Origin: Desulfonatronospira sp.
GTDB taxonomy: Bacteria > Desulfobacterota > Desulfovibrionia > Desulfovibrionales > Desulfonatronovibrionaceae
NCBI GenBank assembly: GCA_007127015.1
Contig: SLAE01000185.1
Location: forward strand, 1-7,533
DNA: 7,533 nucleotides
Direction: 5' to 3'
Position 1 is the stretch's first letter. The number at the start of each line of letters is the position of its first letter. The position numbers and the translations under genes were made by a program. The notes beneath the pieces were generated by a model that was not told where the DNA came from, ran no database searches, and worked only from the letters and a program-made list of their open reading frames with translations. Shown in pieces: positions 1 through 5,578 of the stretch.

Positions 1-590
1 ACTTCCCAGCAGAAGTAACCGACAAGCTCGCTTTTTTCTTTACCCAGTCTTTTGCTCACGTTCCTGTTCACATCCTGGATCACTCCTCTTGTATCCAGAA
101 GAAGCATATCTTCCTGCAGCTGATCGGTAACAGCCATGAACAGGGCTTGTTGTTGACTCAGGTTCAATCTGCATTTGTTGCTGACCTCGACCATGATCAG
201 CATGCCGCACAGAAAAGAAGCAGCATTGTGGTCCAGAATGGAAATATGTTCAGGAACGGTCTTGCGCAGCTTTTTGATCATGTTCTGCTGATCCGTCAGC
301 TCAATGATCAGATTGATTTCCGGATGGGCCTTGAGCATGCTCTGGCAACTGTCATAAACCTTAACCCCCAGGTCCATGGCTTTCTGAAGGCGCCTGTCCC
401 TGGAGCCCGGCTGAGCTAGAGCTACAAGGTTAAGTTTTGGAAAAAATTCTTCCAGGTCAGGATTATCAGTGAGTTCCAGTATCGATCCGAATCCCGTTCC
501 TGTGCCGATAATGCCGATATTGAAACCTTTCTCAACTTCTTCAAGAATGCACAGCTGATCCTCATGCAGGATGTCATTATCCACGCTCAT
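1..590 (-). CDS. Signalling protein, N-terminal part: Rossmann-like domain plus PAS domain (C-terminus beyond window)
   Basis: Reading the minus strand from the ATG at 590 gives 196 codons without a stop, running off the left edge. Residues 24-100 look like a Rossmann-type nucleotide-binding fold: beta strand then G29-x-G31-x-G33-x-G35 (GIIGTGTGFG), later the strand LIIELTD (94-100) and DHNAASF (120-126). From about residue 155 a PAS domain begins (DMLLLDTRGVIQDVN, then LGKEKSELVG at 182-191) and is cut by the window end. The start is supported by GAGGA five bases upstream (596-600). From memory, a dehydrogenase-like Rossmann domain followed by PAS and histidine-kinase modules is common in sulfate-reducing Deltaproteobacteria, so the missing part is probably more PAS and/or a histidine kinase; that is inference, since no kinase motif is visible. 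It could instead end in a diguanylate cyclase or sigma54-activator module. It lies downstream of the lipoprotein gene on the same strand, about 120 bases away. Confidence 0.8.
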   Translation of the reverse strand, partial: MSVDNDILHEDQLCILEEVEKGFNIGIIGTGTGFGSILELTDNPDLEEFFPKLNLVALAQPGSRDRRLQKAMDLGVKVYDSCQSMLKAHPEINLIIELTDQQNMIKKLRKTVPEHISILDHNAASFLCGMLIMVEVSNKCRLNLSQQQALFMAVTDQLQEDMLLLDTRGVIQDVNRNVSKRLGKEKSELVGYFCWE

Positions 591-622
591 CTCTTTCCTC
601 ACCGGCAGTGCCTGGTTTAGTC

Positions 623-684
623 AAACATTCATCGGCTCTTAGAAAAATGAATCATGATTAAAGGCAAAGAAACATGATCGGCTC
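623..684. repeat. Pair of imperfect direct repeats flanking a 10-bp palindrome, upstream of the sensor gene
   Basis: AAACATTCATCGGCTC (623-638) recurs as AAACATGATCGGCTC (670-684), identical except for TC replaced by G in the middle. The copies start 47 bases apart. Between them lies the perfect palindrome AATCATGATT (650-659). The array sits 33-94 bases upstream of the sensor start codon at 590, where a transcription factor site would be expected. I see no convincing -35/-10 pair here. Function as an operator is inference. Confidence 0.4.
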
Positions 685-713
685 ATTCAAAAACGTTTTC
701 ACATCAGCGACCT

Positions 714-1235
714 CTATCTGGACAAAGCACCCTCGCTGGCAAAAAATACGCTTCTTTCGCCGGTCAAGGGAGGATCCATGGTCGGATCCACAAATCTGTC
801 TTCAGTAATCTGCATGTTGTAGCCGAAGGTAATGAAAGTCTCCTTCTCCGCTGAAATCCTTTCCGGTTTCAGGGAAAATTCAAACGGTATCCCCTGATCC
901 GGATCGAGTTCAGTGGTCGGATACACTATTGAATTGCTGGCCAGCACACGACCCTGATCATCGCTTAAGTAGGCGGAAATTCTCAAATTGTGAATCCAGC
1001 TGCCCCAGTCAGGAATAACTTCCATTCTCGGAAAAGCCGTGCCCTGTAACTGATAGTTTCCATTGACGGCATTATTAACATAGACAAAATTCCAGAAGCG
1101 CATCTCAAGCTCTTCATTGCGGTCAAAACTAAGAGGGTTGTTTTCCAGATGCTTGACGCTCATGTAAGAACATCCGGACATTACCAGGGCCATAACAAAC
1201 AAAGCAATCCATCTGAATCTCTTAACTCGCCCCAT
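714..1235 (-). CDS. Predicted lipoprotein of unknown function
   Basis: A 173-residue protein with a lipoprotein signal peptide: basic N-terminus (GRVKRFR), a hydrophobic stretch (WIALFVMALV) and the lipobox VMSGC, making Cys22 the probable lipidated residue. Serine at the +2 position fits release to the outer membrane under the Lol rule, assuming the Gram-negative host inferred here. The mature part is acidic and rich in aromatic residues and short alternating hydrophobic runs, suggesting a beta-rich globular domain; I recognise no family. An in-frame GTG lies one codon upstream at 1238, but the ATG at 1235 has the better spacing: GAGGA lies seven bases before it. The gene follows the cysteine-cluster gene by 31 bases on the same strand, so co-transcription is likely. 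No intrinsic terminator is visible after its stop. Confidence 0.8.
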   Translation of the reverse strand: MGRVKRFRWIALFVMALVMSGCSYMSVKHLENNPLSFDRNEELEMRFWNFVYVNNAVNGNYQLQGTAFPRMEVIPDWGSWIHNLRISAYLSDDQGRVLASNSIVYPTTELDPDQGIPFEFSLKPERISAEKETFITFGYNMQITEDRFVDPTMDPPLTGERSVFFASEGALSR

Positions 1236-1266
1236 CACTAAATCCTCATCTAGACCTGCTTTCTGT

Positions 1267-1911
1267 TTACACTCTCAAACCAGCCGCATGTTCCTCTTTT
1301 CTTCCACTGCCCGTTAAAGGGGGACCCTGTACGATCATTTCGGCCAGGGTCAGGTTTACTTTGCTCATTTTGACAATTTTAGGGCCCACATAGCTTTGCT
1401 CCAGACGGGCAAGTTCATGATAAAAGCCGGTACGGTCCACTCTGGGGGGACTGTCCATAGATTCGGTTCTTTCCCTGCATCTGAAACATCCGGGAAAATT
1501 CAGGATTTGCCCCCGGGGAGTGGTGTGAGCGCTGGGCACCCCGTGAAGGCGGCAGATCATAAGTCGATGCCCGTAAAGCACGCACCGCCCGTCAAAATTT
1601 ACAGGACACATGAACAGCGGATCATTTCCCTGGGTTTTTGAAGAGTTGATTTTATGTACATAATCATTGGCTTTATCGATTATTTTTCTGCGCAGATCCA
1701 TACTGCATTCGTTCAGGCCCTGCCAGAAATAAGCCCACTCAACACGGGTGTGGTGCCTGAAAAAACTGTTGCAGCAGTTGTCCGGACAATCCCGGCAGCT
1801 GAGTCCGATTTCCCCGGCCACAACATTGTAGGCATCTTCCATCCGCTGATAAAGGCTTGCCAGGCGGACAAAAACAACTCTGGGCATAAGTTTCTTTATT
1901 TTTTGAGCCAT
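1267..1911 (-). CDS. YkgJ-type cysteine-cluster protein (putative Fe/Zn-binding)
   Basis: A 214-residue protein with ten cysteines arranged as in the YkgJ-type zinc/iron-chelating family: CRDCPDNCC (Cys39, 42, 46, 47), then Cys102, Cys110 and Cys120 in MCPVNFDGRCVLYGHRLMIC, followed by Arg121. This C-x2-C-x3-CC block plus a GRCxLYxxRxxxCR block is the family signature. An additional pair, Cys142 and Cys145 (GCFRC), extends the set. There is no signal peptide or membrane segment, so it should be cytoplasmic. The molecular role of this family is poorly known; metal or Fe-S binding is inferred from the cysteines. The ATG at 1911 lies 16 bases inside the end of the upstream kinase gene, so the two are probably translationally coupled. 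GGAG lies 11 bases upstream, a rather long spacing. An internal Met9 start is possible but has no better ribosome site. Confidence 0.85.
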   Translation of the reverse strand: MAQKIKKLMPRVVFVRLASLYQRMEDAYNVVAGEIGLSCRDCPDNCCNSFFRHHTRVEWAYFWQGLNECSMDLRRKIIDKANDYVHKINSSKTQGNDPLFMCPVNFDGRCVLYGHRLMICRLHGVPSAHTTPRGQILNFPGCFRCRERTESMDSPPRVDRTGFYHELARLEQSYVGPKIVKMSKVNLTLAEMIVQGPPLTGSGRKEEHAAGLRV

Positions 1912-2420
1912 TTTCTGATTGTCTCCGCGCTCTGCTGAACAGTCATCCGGTCTGTGTCCAGGCCGAAATCCGCGTATTTCTCATATAAAACACGCCGCTC
2001 GTCAAAAAGCTGTTCCAGACTGCAGCCGTTGTGGCGAACAAGGCCACGGGAGTCTGCGTTGTTTATCCTGCCGTAAATGGTCTGCACGCTTGCCTTGAGA
2101 TAAATGACCGGACCCAGGTCCGCCAGATGCTTCATTCCCAGATGCCGGTAGACCACGCTGCCTCCGGTGGAGATTATAGTCCGGCGCAGATTTATGGACC
2201 TTACCAATTCCTCTTCGGCATTCAGAAAGGCATCCAGGCCGAGATGATCGAGAATTCCCTGCAGCGGCATGCCCCACCAGGCCTGGAGCAGATCATCGGT
2301 ATCGACCCACGCGTAATTGATCCTGGAACAAAGAAGCCTGCCCATGGTCGTCTTTCCCGATCCGGGCATACCGATAAGCACCACGCAGTTTTTGTCCGTT
2401 GACCTGAATGATTTGAACAT
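1896..2420 (-). CDS. Shikimate-kinase-fold P-loop small-molecule kinase (divergent)
   Basis: The protein has the shikimate kinase fold signature. Counting from the ATG at 2420 (174 residues), it shows Walker A GMPGSGKTT (17-25), the DTDD segment (40-43), STGGSV (84-89), a lid Arg in SRGLV (Arg125) and ERRVLYEKYAD (141-151), whose first Arg matches a shikimate-contacting residue in AroK. Length and motif spacing fit the family. Two expected features are altered: the FR-x-x-E arginine that contacts shikimate is FL-x-x-E here (Leu66), and the GGG motif is GGS. Shikimate phosphorylation is therefore probable by family but not secure; another small hydroxyl substrate such as homoserine is possible. 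A longer form starting with TTG at 2462 (188 residues) is open. I prefer the ATG because the extension is lysine-rich, unlike the family, and a -10-like element lies inside it. Neither start has a clear Shine-Dalgarno. The 3' end overlaps the YkgJ-type gene. Confidence 0.8.
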   Translation of the reverse strand: MFKSFRSTDKNCVVLIGMPGSGKTTMGRLLCSRINYAWVDTDDLLQAWWGMPLQGILDHLGLDAFLNAEEELVRSINLRRTIISTGGSVVYRHLGMKHLADLGPVIYLKASVQTIYGRINNADSRGLVRHNGCSLEQLFDERRVLYEKYADFGLDTDRMTVQQSAETIRKWLKK

Positions 2421-2454
2421 TTTGTACGTATGATTTTTATCTTTTTTTTCAATA

Positions 2455-2481
2455 ATTATCAATTAAATGAATTCATGGCAA
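2455..2481 (-). promoter_or_regulatory. Possible sigma70 promoter for the kinase / cysteine-cluster genes
   Basis: On the minus strand, TTGCCA (2476-2481) and GATAAT (2455-2460) each match the sigma70 consensus at five of six positions, but the 15-base spacer is short. Transcription would start near 2448, leaving a leader of about 28 bases before the ATG at 2420. If real, it rules out the longer TTG start at 2462. Weakly supported. Confidence 0.3.
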
Positions 2482-2622
2482 AAGGAAAGAGGTCTTTTAT
2501 TCGCCTGTAAAATATTTCTGCAGGCCTCAGGGGTCGGGTTTAAAAATTAAAGAATCAGTAAAAACAATTAGTTGTGCTAGTGCTGGGGAATCTTTCAACT
2601 AAAAATATCTTGTATCCGGGAA

Positions 2623-2651
2623 TTGACCAATGGTCCAGCTCAGCCTATATT
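2623..2651 (+). promoter_or_regulatory. Probable sigma70 promoter of the gmhA operon
   Basis: TTGACC (2623-2628) and TATATT (2646-2651) each match the consensus at five of six positions with an ideal 17-base spacer. Transcription should begin near 2658, giving a leader of about 50 bases before gmhA. The site lies in the divergent gap between the kinase and gmhA genes and is the best promoter match noticed in the window. Confidence 0.6.
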
Positions 2652-2707
2652 TATCCTTTGGAAAAATTAGCTTCGCCAAGCATCAACTATTTTGACAAGG
2701 AAGACCC

Positions 2708-3322
2708 ATGAGGGTGAACCCCCTGGAAATCATCAAGGAACATTCTCAGGCAGGGATCAGAGCCAGGGAACTTTTTTTCGACCGTAATGCGGACAGTCTG
2801 ATCATGGTCGGCAAGGCCGTGGCTTCAAGCCTGTCCTCGGGCGGTAAGGCTCTTTTCTGCGGCAACGGAGGCAGTGCAGCCGACGCCCAGCATCTGGCTG
2901 CAGAATTCGTCAACCGTTTTCTACTGGAAAGACCTCCCCTGCCGGCTATCGCTCTGACCACTGACAGCTCTATTCTTACTGCAGTGAGCAACGACTATGA
3001 CTTCAGCCAGGTCTTCAGCAAGCAGGTCAGCGCATTGGGCCGTCCCGGAGACATCCTGATAGGACTCTCCACATCCGGAGAAAGCGACAACGTCAATCAG
3101 GCCCTGAAGCAGGCCCGGTCCCAGGACATAATTACTGTCGGGCTTACAGGGCGCGAAGGCGGATCCATGCATGAGTACTGCAACCATCTTCTTATTGTGG
3201 AAGACGGTTTCACTCCTGTAATCCAGGAGGTCCACATTGCCGCCGGACATGTAATCTGCAGGCTTGTTGAGCATTACCTGTTTGAGGACCCCCTGGATTC
3301 AGCACCCGCCATAGGTTCTTAA
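2708..3322 (+). CDS. gmhA: Sedoheptulose-7-phosphate isomerase (phosphoheptose isomerase)
   Basis: GmhA converts D-sedoheptulose 7-phosphate to D-glycero-D-manno-heptose 7-phosphate, the first step to the ADP-heptose used in lipopolysaccharide inner core. It is a cytoplasmic, zinc-dependent, usually tetrameric SIS-domain enzyme. The 204-residue protein shows the family motifs in order: CGNGGSAADAQH (51-62), AEFVNRF (65-71), ALTTD (82-86), GLSTSGESDN (119-128) and FTPVIQEVHIAAGH (168-181). His62, Glu66, Gln173 and His181 line up with the metal-binding and catalytic His61, Glu65, Gln172 and His180 of E. coli GmhA, so it should be active. AAGGA lies six bases before the ATG. It is the first gene of a probable four-gene transcript. 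Its product fits a Gram-negative envelope and the glycosyltransferase gene at the right edge, although the two are separated by argC on the other strand. Confidence 0.95.
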   Translation: MRVNPLEIIKEHSQAGIRARELFFDRNADSLIMVGKAVASSLSSGGKALFCGNGGSAADAQHLAAEFVNRFLLERPPLPAIALTTDSSILTAVSNDYDFSQVFSKQVSALGRPGDILIGLSTSGESDNVNQALKQARSQDIITVGLTGREGGSMHEYCNHLLIVEDGFTPVIQEVHIAAGHVICRLVEHYLFEDPLDSAPAIGS

Positions 3323-3349
3323 AGAAGAGCTTGCGGACGTTTTCCATAT

Positions 3350-3368
3350 AAATTAACAGATTTAATTT
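3350..3368 (+). repeat. A/T-only inverted repeat just before the fmdB-type gene's ribosome site
   Basis: AAATTAA (3350-3356) and TTAATTT (3362-3368) form a perfect seven-base inverted repeat around CAGAT, ending two bases before the AGGAGG ribosome site at 3370. As RNA the stem would be weak, and there is no T-run to make it a terminator. It may be chance in an AT-rich spacer, or a DNA-binding site. Confidence 0.25.
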
Positions 3369-3382
3369 CAGGAGGAATATAA

Positions 3383-3622
3383 ATGCCATTACATGAATTC
3401 GTATGTACCGACTGCGGTCGTGAATTTGAAGAACTCGTCTTTAAAGAGGAAGAAATCGTTTCCTGCCCTGAATGCGGCAGCAATAATGCCAGCAAACTGA
3501 TGTCAGCGTGCAGGTTCAAGACCGGTGGTCCCATTGTACAGGGCAGCCCGTCATCCAGTGCGGTAACCTCAAGAGGTTCAAGCTGCAGCGGGTGCTCCGG
3601 GGGAAGCTGCTCCACCTGTTAA
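3383..3622 (+). CDS. FmdB-family zinc-ribbon protein with Cys/Ser/Gly-rich tail
   Basis: A 79-residue protein opening with the FmdB zinc-ribbon pattern: MPLHEFVCTDCGREFEEL (Cys8, Cys11) and CPECGS (Cys28, Cys31), four cysteines suited to bind one zinc. The following KLMSACRF segment is also typical of the family. The last 17 residues form a low-complexity Ser/Gly/Cys tail with Cys68, 71, 76 and 79. Members are often called 'putative regulatory protein, FmdB', after a gene linked to formamidase/acetamidase regulation, but no general function is established and none is claimed here. The gene has a near-perfect ribosome site, AGGAGG at 3370-3375, seven bases before the ATG. It lies 60 bases after gmhA and 30 bases before the deaminase gene, so it is probably within the same transcript and strongly translated. 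Confidence 0.88.
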   Translation: MPLHEFVCTDCGREFEELVFKEEEIVSCPECGSNNASKLMSACRFKTGGPIVQGSPSSSAVTSRGSSCSGCSGGSCSTC

Positions 3623-3652
3623 AATCCGAAATAAAAATCCAGGAAACCTTTC

Positions 3653-4984
3653 ATGTCCTCTATCCTGATCAGAGAAGTGCTCCTCGATAACCAGCCGGTC
3701 GATGTCCTGATCCGGGACGGAAGGTTTGCAGAAATTGGTTCCATACCGGCACTTGAACATAAACCCGCCCAAGTGATTGATGGCCGAAATAAGGCCATTT
3801 TCCCCTCATTCATCAACTCCCATACCCATGCGGCAATGACCCTGCTGCGTGGGTATGCGGATGATCTTGAGCTTTATACCTGGCTTAACGACCATATCTG
3901 GCCCTTTGAATCCGGACTGACTTTTAATGACGTCTATATTGGTGCAAAGCTGGCCTGCCTGGAGATGATCAAAAGCGGAACCACGCTTTTCAGCGACATG
4001 TACTGGCATTTGCCGGCTACGGCCAAGGCCGTTTCCGAGATGGGCATTCGCGCGGCCTTGTCTTCAGTATTTATTGATTTCAATGACCCGGCAAAAGCCA
4101 AACAGTTCCGGTCCCGCACCAGAAAATTCTTTGCCGAGCATGAAAATAACGAAAGAATCATCTATACCCTGGGTCCTCACGGAGTTTACACCGTATCCGA
4201 AGAATCATTGACCTGGGTTGCTGAATTCGCCGGACAGAACGATATACTCATTCATATCCATGTTTCCGAAACCCGCAGGGAGGTGACGGACTGCCAGGAA
4301 AAACACGGGCTGCGACCCGTGGAATACCTGAAAAGCATAGGTTTTCTGGGTCCCAACGTCATAGCCTGCCACAGCATCTGGGTGAATGACATGGAAATGG
4401 ACATTCTGGCTGAACACGGTGTCAAAGTGGTCCACAATCCGGTGTCGAACATGAAGCTGGGTTCAGGAGTCTTTCCATACAAAGAGATGTACAAACGGGG
4501 AATCTGCATCGGCCTTGGGACTGACGGCTGTTCATCCAACAATAACCTGGACATGCTCGAGGAAATGAAAGTGGCCGCCCTTATGGCCAAGCTGTCCAGT
4601 TATAACGGTCTGGTTCTGCCTTCTGGGGTTCTGGATCTTGTCGAGCAAAATTTTTCAAAGCGGATTAATCCGGACCTGACTTCGTTCACGGCAAGACAGG
4701 CTCTTGAGTGTGCTACTGAAAACGGCGCGCGCATATTCGGACTGGACATGGGCAGGATTGCACCCGGATTGCTGGCTGACTGCATTCTGGTTGATCTTGA
4801 GCATTACTCACTCATCCCCCGCCACGACCTGACATCCAACCTGGTTTATTCAGCATCGAGCGAATGCGTGGACACCACCATATGTAACGGACGCGTACTT
4901 ATGCAGAACCGCAAAGTTCCCGGAGAAGAACAGATAATCGAGGAGATCAAGGATTGGGAGAAAAACCTGAAAAACAGGCCCTGA
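3653..4984 (+). CDS. mtaD: Amidohydrolase, 5'-methylthioadenosine / S-adenosylhomocysteine deaminase type
   Basis: A 443-residue cytoplasmic metal-dependent deaminase of the amidohydrolase superfamily. The family removes the 6-amino group of adenosine-type nucleosides such as SAH or MTA, by-products of SAM-dependent reactions. Motifs in order: NSHTHAAMTLLRGYADDL (55-72; His57 and His59 bind metal), LGPHGVYT (173-180), HVSE (203-206; metal His203 and catalytic Glu206), ACHSIW with His240, HNPVSNMKLGSG (261-272) and LGTDGCSSNNNLDMLEEMK, with Asp291 as the last metal ligand. The catalytic set appears complete and the length is normal. The order and wording of these motifs fit the MtaD group better than cytosine or guanine deaminases. 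The exact nucleoside cannot be read from sequence; 6-aminodeoxyfutalosine (menaquinone synthesis) is also possible, since deaminases for it belong to this superfamily. AGGA lies eight bases before the ATG. The last 31 bases overlap the next gene. Confidence 0.88.
   Translation: MSSILIREVLLDNQPVDVLIRDGRFAEIGSIPALEHKPAQVIDGRNKAIFPSFINSHTHAAMTLLRGYADDLELYTWLNDHIWPFESGLTFNDVYIGAKLACLEMIKSGTTLFSDMYWHLPATAKAVSEMGIRAALSSVFIDFNDPAKAKQFRSRTRKFFAEHENNERIIYTLGPHGVYTVSEESLTWVAEFAGQNDILIHIHVSETRREVTDCQEKHGLRPVEYLKSIGFLGPNVIACHSIWVNDMEMDILAEHGVKVVHNPVSNMKLGSGVFPYKEMYKRGICIGLGTDGCSSNNNLDMLEEMKVAALMAKLSSYNGLVLPSGVLDLVEQNFSKRINPDLTSFTARQALECATENGARIFGLDMGRIAPGLLADCILVDLEHYSLIPRHDLTSNLVYSASSECVDTTICNGRVLMQNRKVPGEEQIIEEIKDWEKNLKNRP
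4941..4945 (+). promoter_or_regulatory. Ribosome binding site that supports the TTG start of cobO
   Basis: AGGAG (4941-4945) lies inside the end of the deaminase gene, eight bases before TTG at 4954. No ATG or GTG in the cobO frame lies between here and the P-loop, so this site is the main reason for accepting the rare start codon. Confidence 0.6.
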
Positions 4985-5490
4985 TACTCATCTATACCGG
5001 TGAAGGCAAAGGCAAGACATCGGCTGCAATAGGCCAGGCAATAAGAGCTCTGGGAGCCGGACTGCGGGTTGGATTCGGTCAGTTCCTTAAGCGTGATTTT
5101 CAGGCCGGGGAACAGAAGGTTCTCAAGCAGCTTCTGCCCCCGGATATGTTTCTGGCCTCAGGAGCCGGCTTTTTTCTTGATGGAAGAGATCATGAGCGCC
5201 ATCGGGCCAGGGCTCTTTCCCTGCTGGACTGGGCCATGGAAAAGCTTGAAGGCCGGGTGGATCTGCTGGTCTTAGATGAAGTTGTATACGCGCTGGGCAA
5301 GAACCTGATCACCCCGGAAGAACTAGCTAATCTGCTTGATCAGGCTCGTAAGACCAAGTCTCACCTGGTGTTAACCGGCAGAAACGTACCCGAATGGCTT
5401 GCTGACCAGGCTGATCTGATCTCCGATATCAGAGTGGTCAAACACCATTTTGAGCAGAACATACCCGCCCGAAAAGGCATTGAGTATTGA
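4954..5490 (+). CDS. cobO: Cob(I)yrinic acid a,c-diamide adenosyltransferase (corrinoid adenosyltransferase)
   Basis: The enzyme transfers the 5'-deoxyadenosyl group of ATP to cob(I)alamin or its precursor, making the coenzyme form of B12; it acts in the cytoplasm. The 178-residue protein matches the CobA/CobO/BtuR family from end to end: P-loop YTGEGKGKTSAA (14-25), the following AIGQAIRALG helix, VGFGQFLK (39-46), Walker-B-like DLLVLDEVVYAL (103-114), LTGRNVPEWL (140-149), and the terminal VVKHHFEQNIPARKGIEY. The family's usual N-terminal extension is short here. Translation starts at TTG, 31 bases before the deaminase stop, with AGGAG upstream, so the two are probably translationally coupled. 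It is the last gene of the gmhA run and faces argC tail to tail with an 88-base gap. No clear terminator is visible in that gap. Confidence 0.92.
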   Translation: MGEKPEKQALILIYTGEGKGKTSAAIGQAIRALGAGLRVGFGQFLKRDFQAGEQKVLKQLLPPDMFLASGAGFFLDGRDHERHRARALSLLDWAMEKLEGRVDLLVLDEVVYALGKNLITPEELANLLDQARKTKSHLVLTGRNVPEWLADQADLISDIRVVKHHFEQNIPARKGIEY

Positions 5491-5578
5491 AGCAGCATCA
5501 ATAAATATATCCTCACGCCCGGCCGACGTGCCGATGCCTGTTGCAGCTCCGTCCAGTTCAAAAAAACACAACATGGAC

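Noticed and set aside
147..419. 90-codon plus-strand open frame
   Set aside because: It is antisense to the Rossmann-PAS gene, whose minus-strand reading shows clear domain motifs and a good ribosome site; the plus-strand product has no recognisable features.
601..713. Sigma70 promoter for the sensor gene (TTGCCT with a downstream TTCTAA)
   Set aside because: The -10 match is too poor (two of six bases) to support a promoter call.
3319..3615. 98-codon minus-strand open frame over the FmdB-type gene
   Set aside because: The plus strand encodes a clear zinc ribbon with an excellent AGGAGG site; the antisense product shows no domain.
5491..5578. GTCCA/TGGAC inverted repeat with a run of seven T (minus strand) between cobO and argC, a possible shared terminator
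   Set aside because: The T-run lies inside the loop, not after the stem, and the stem is short with a bulge. It does not form a normal intrinsic terminator in either direction.
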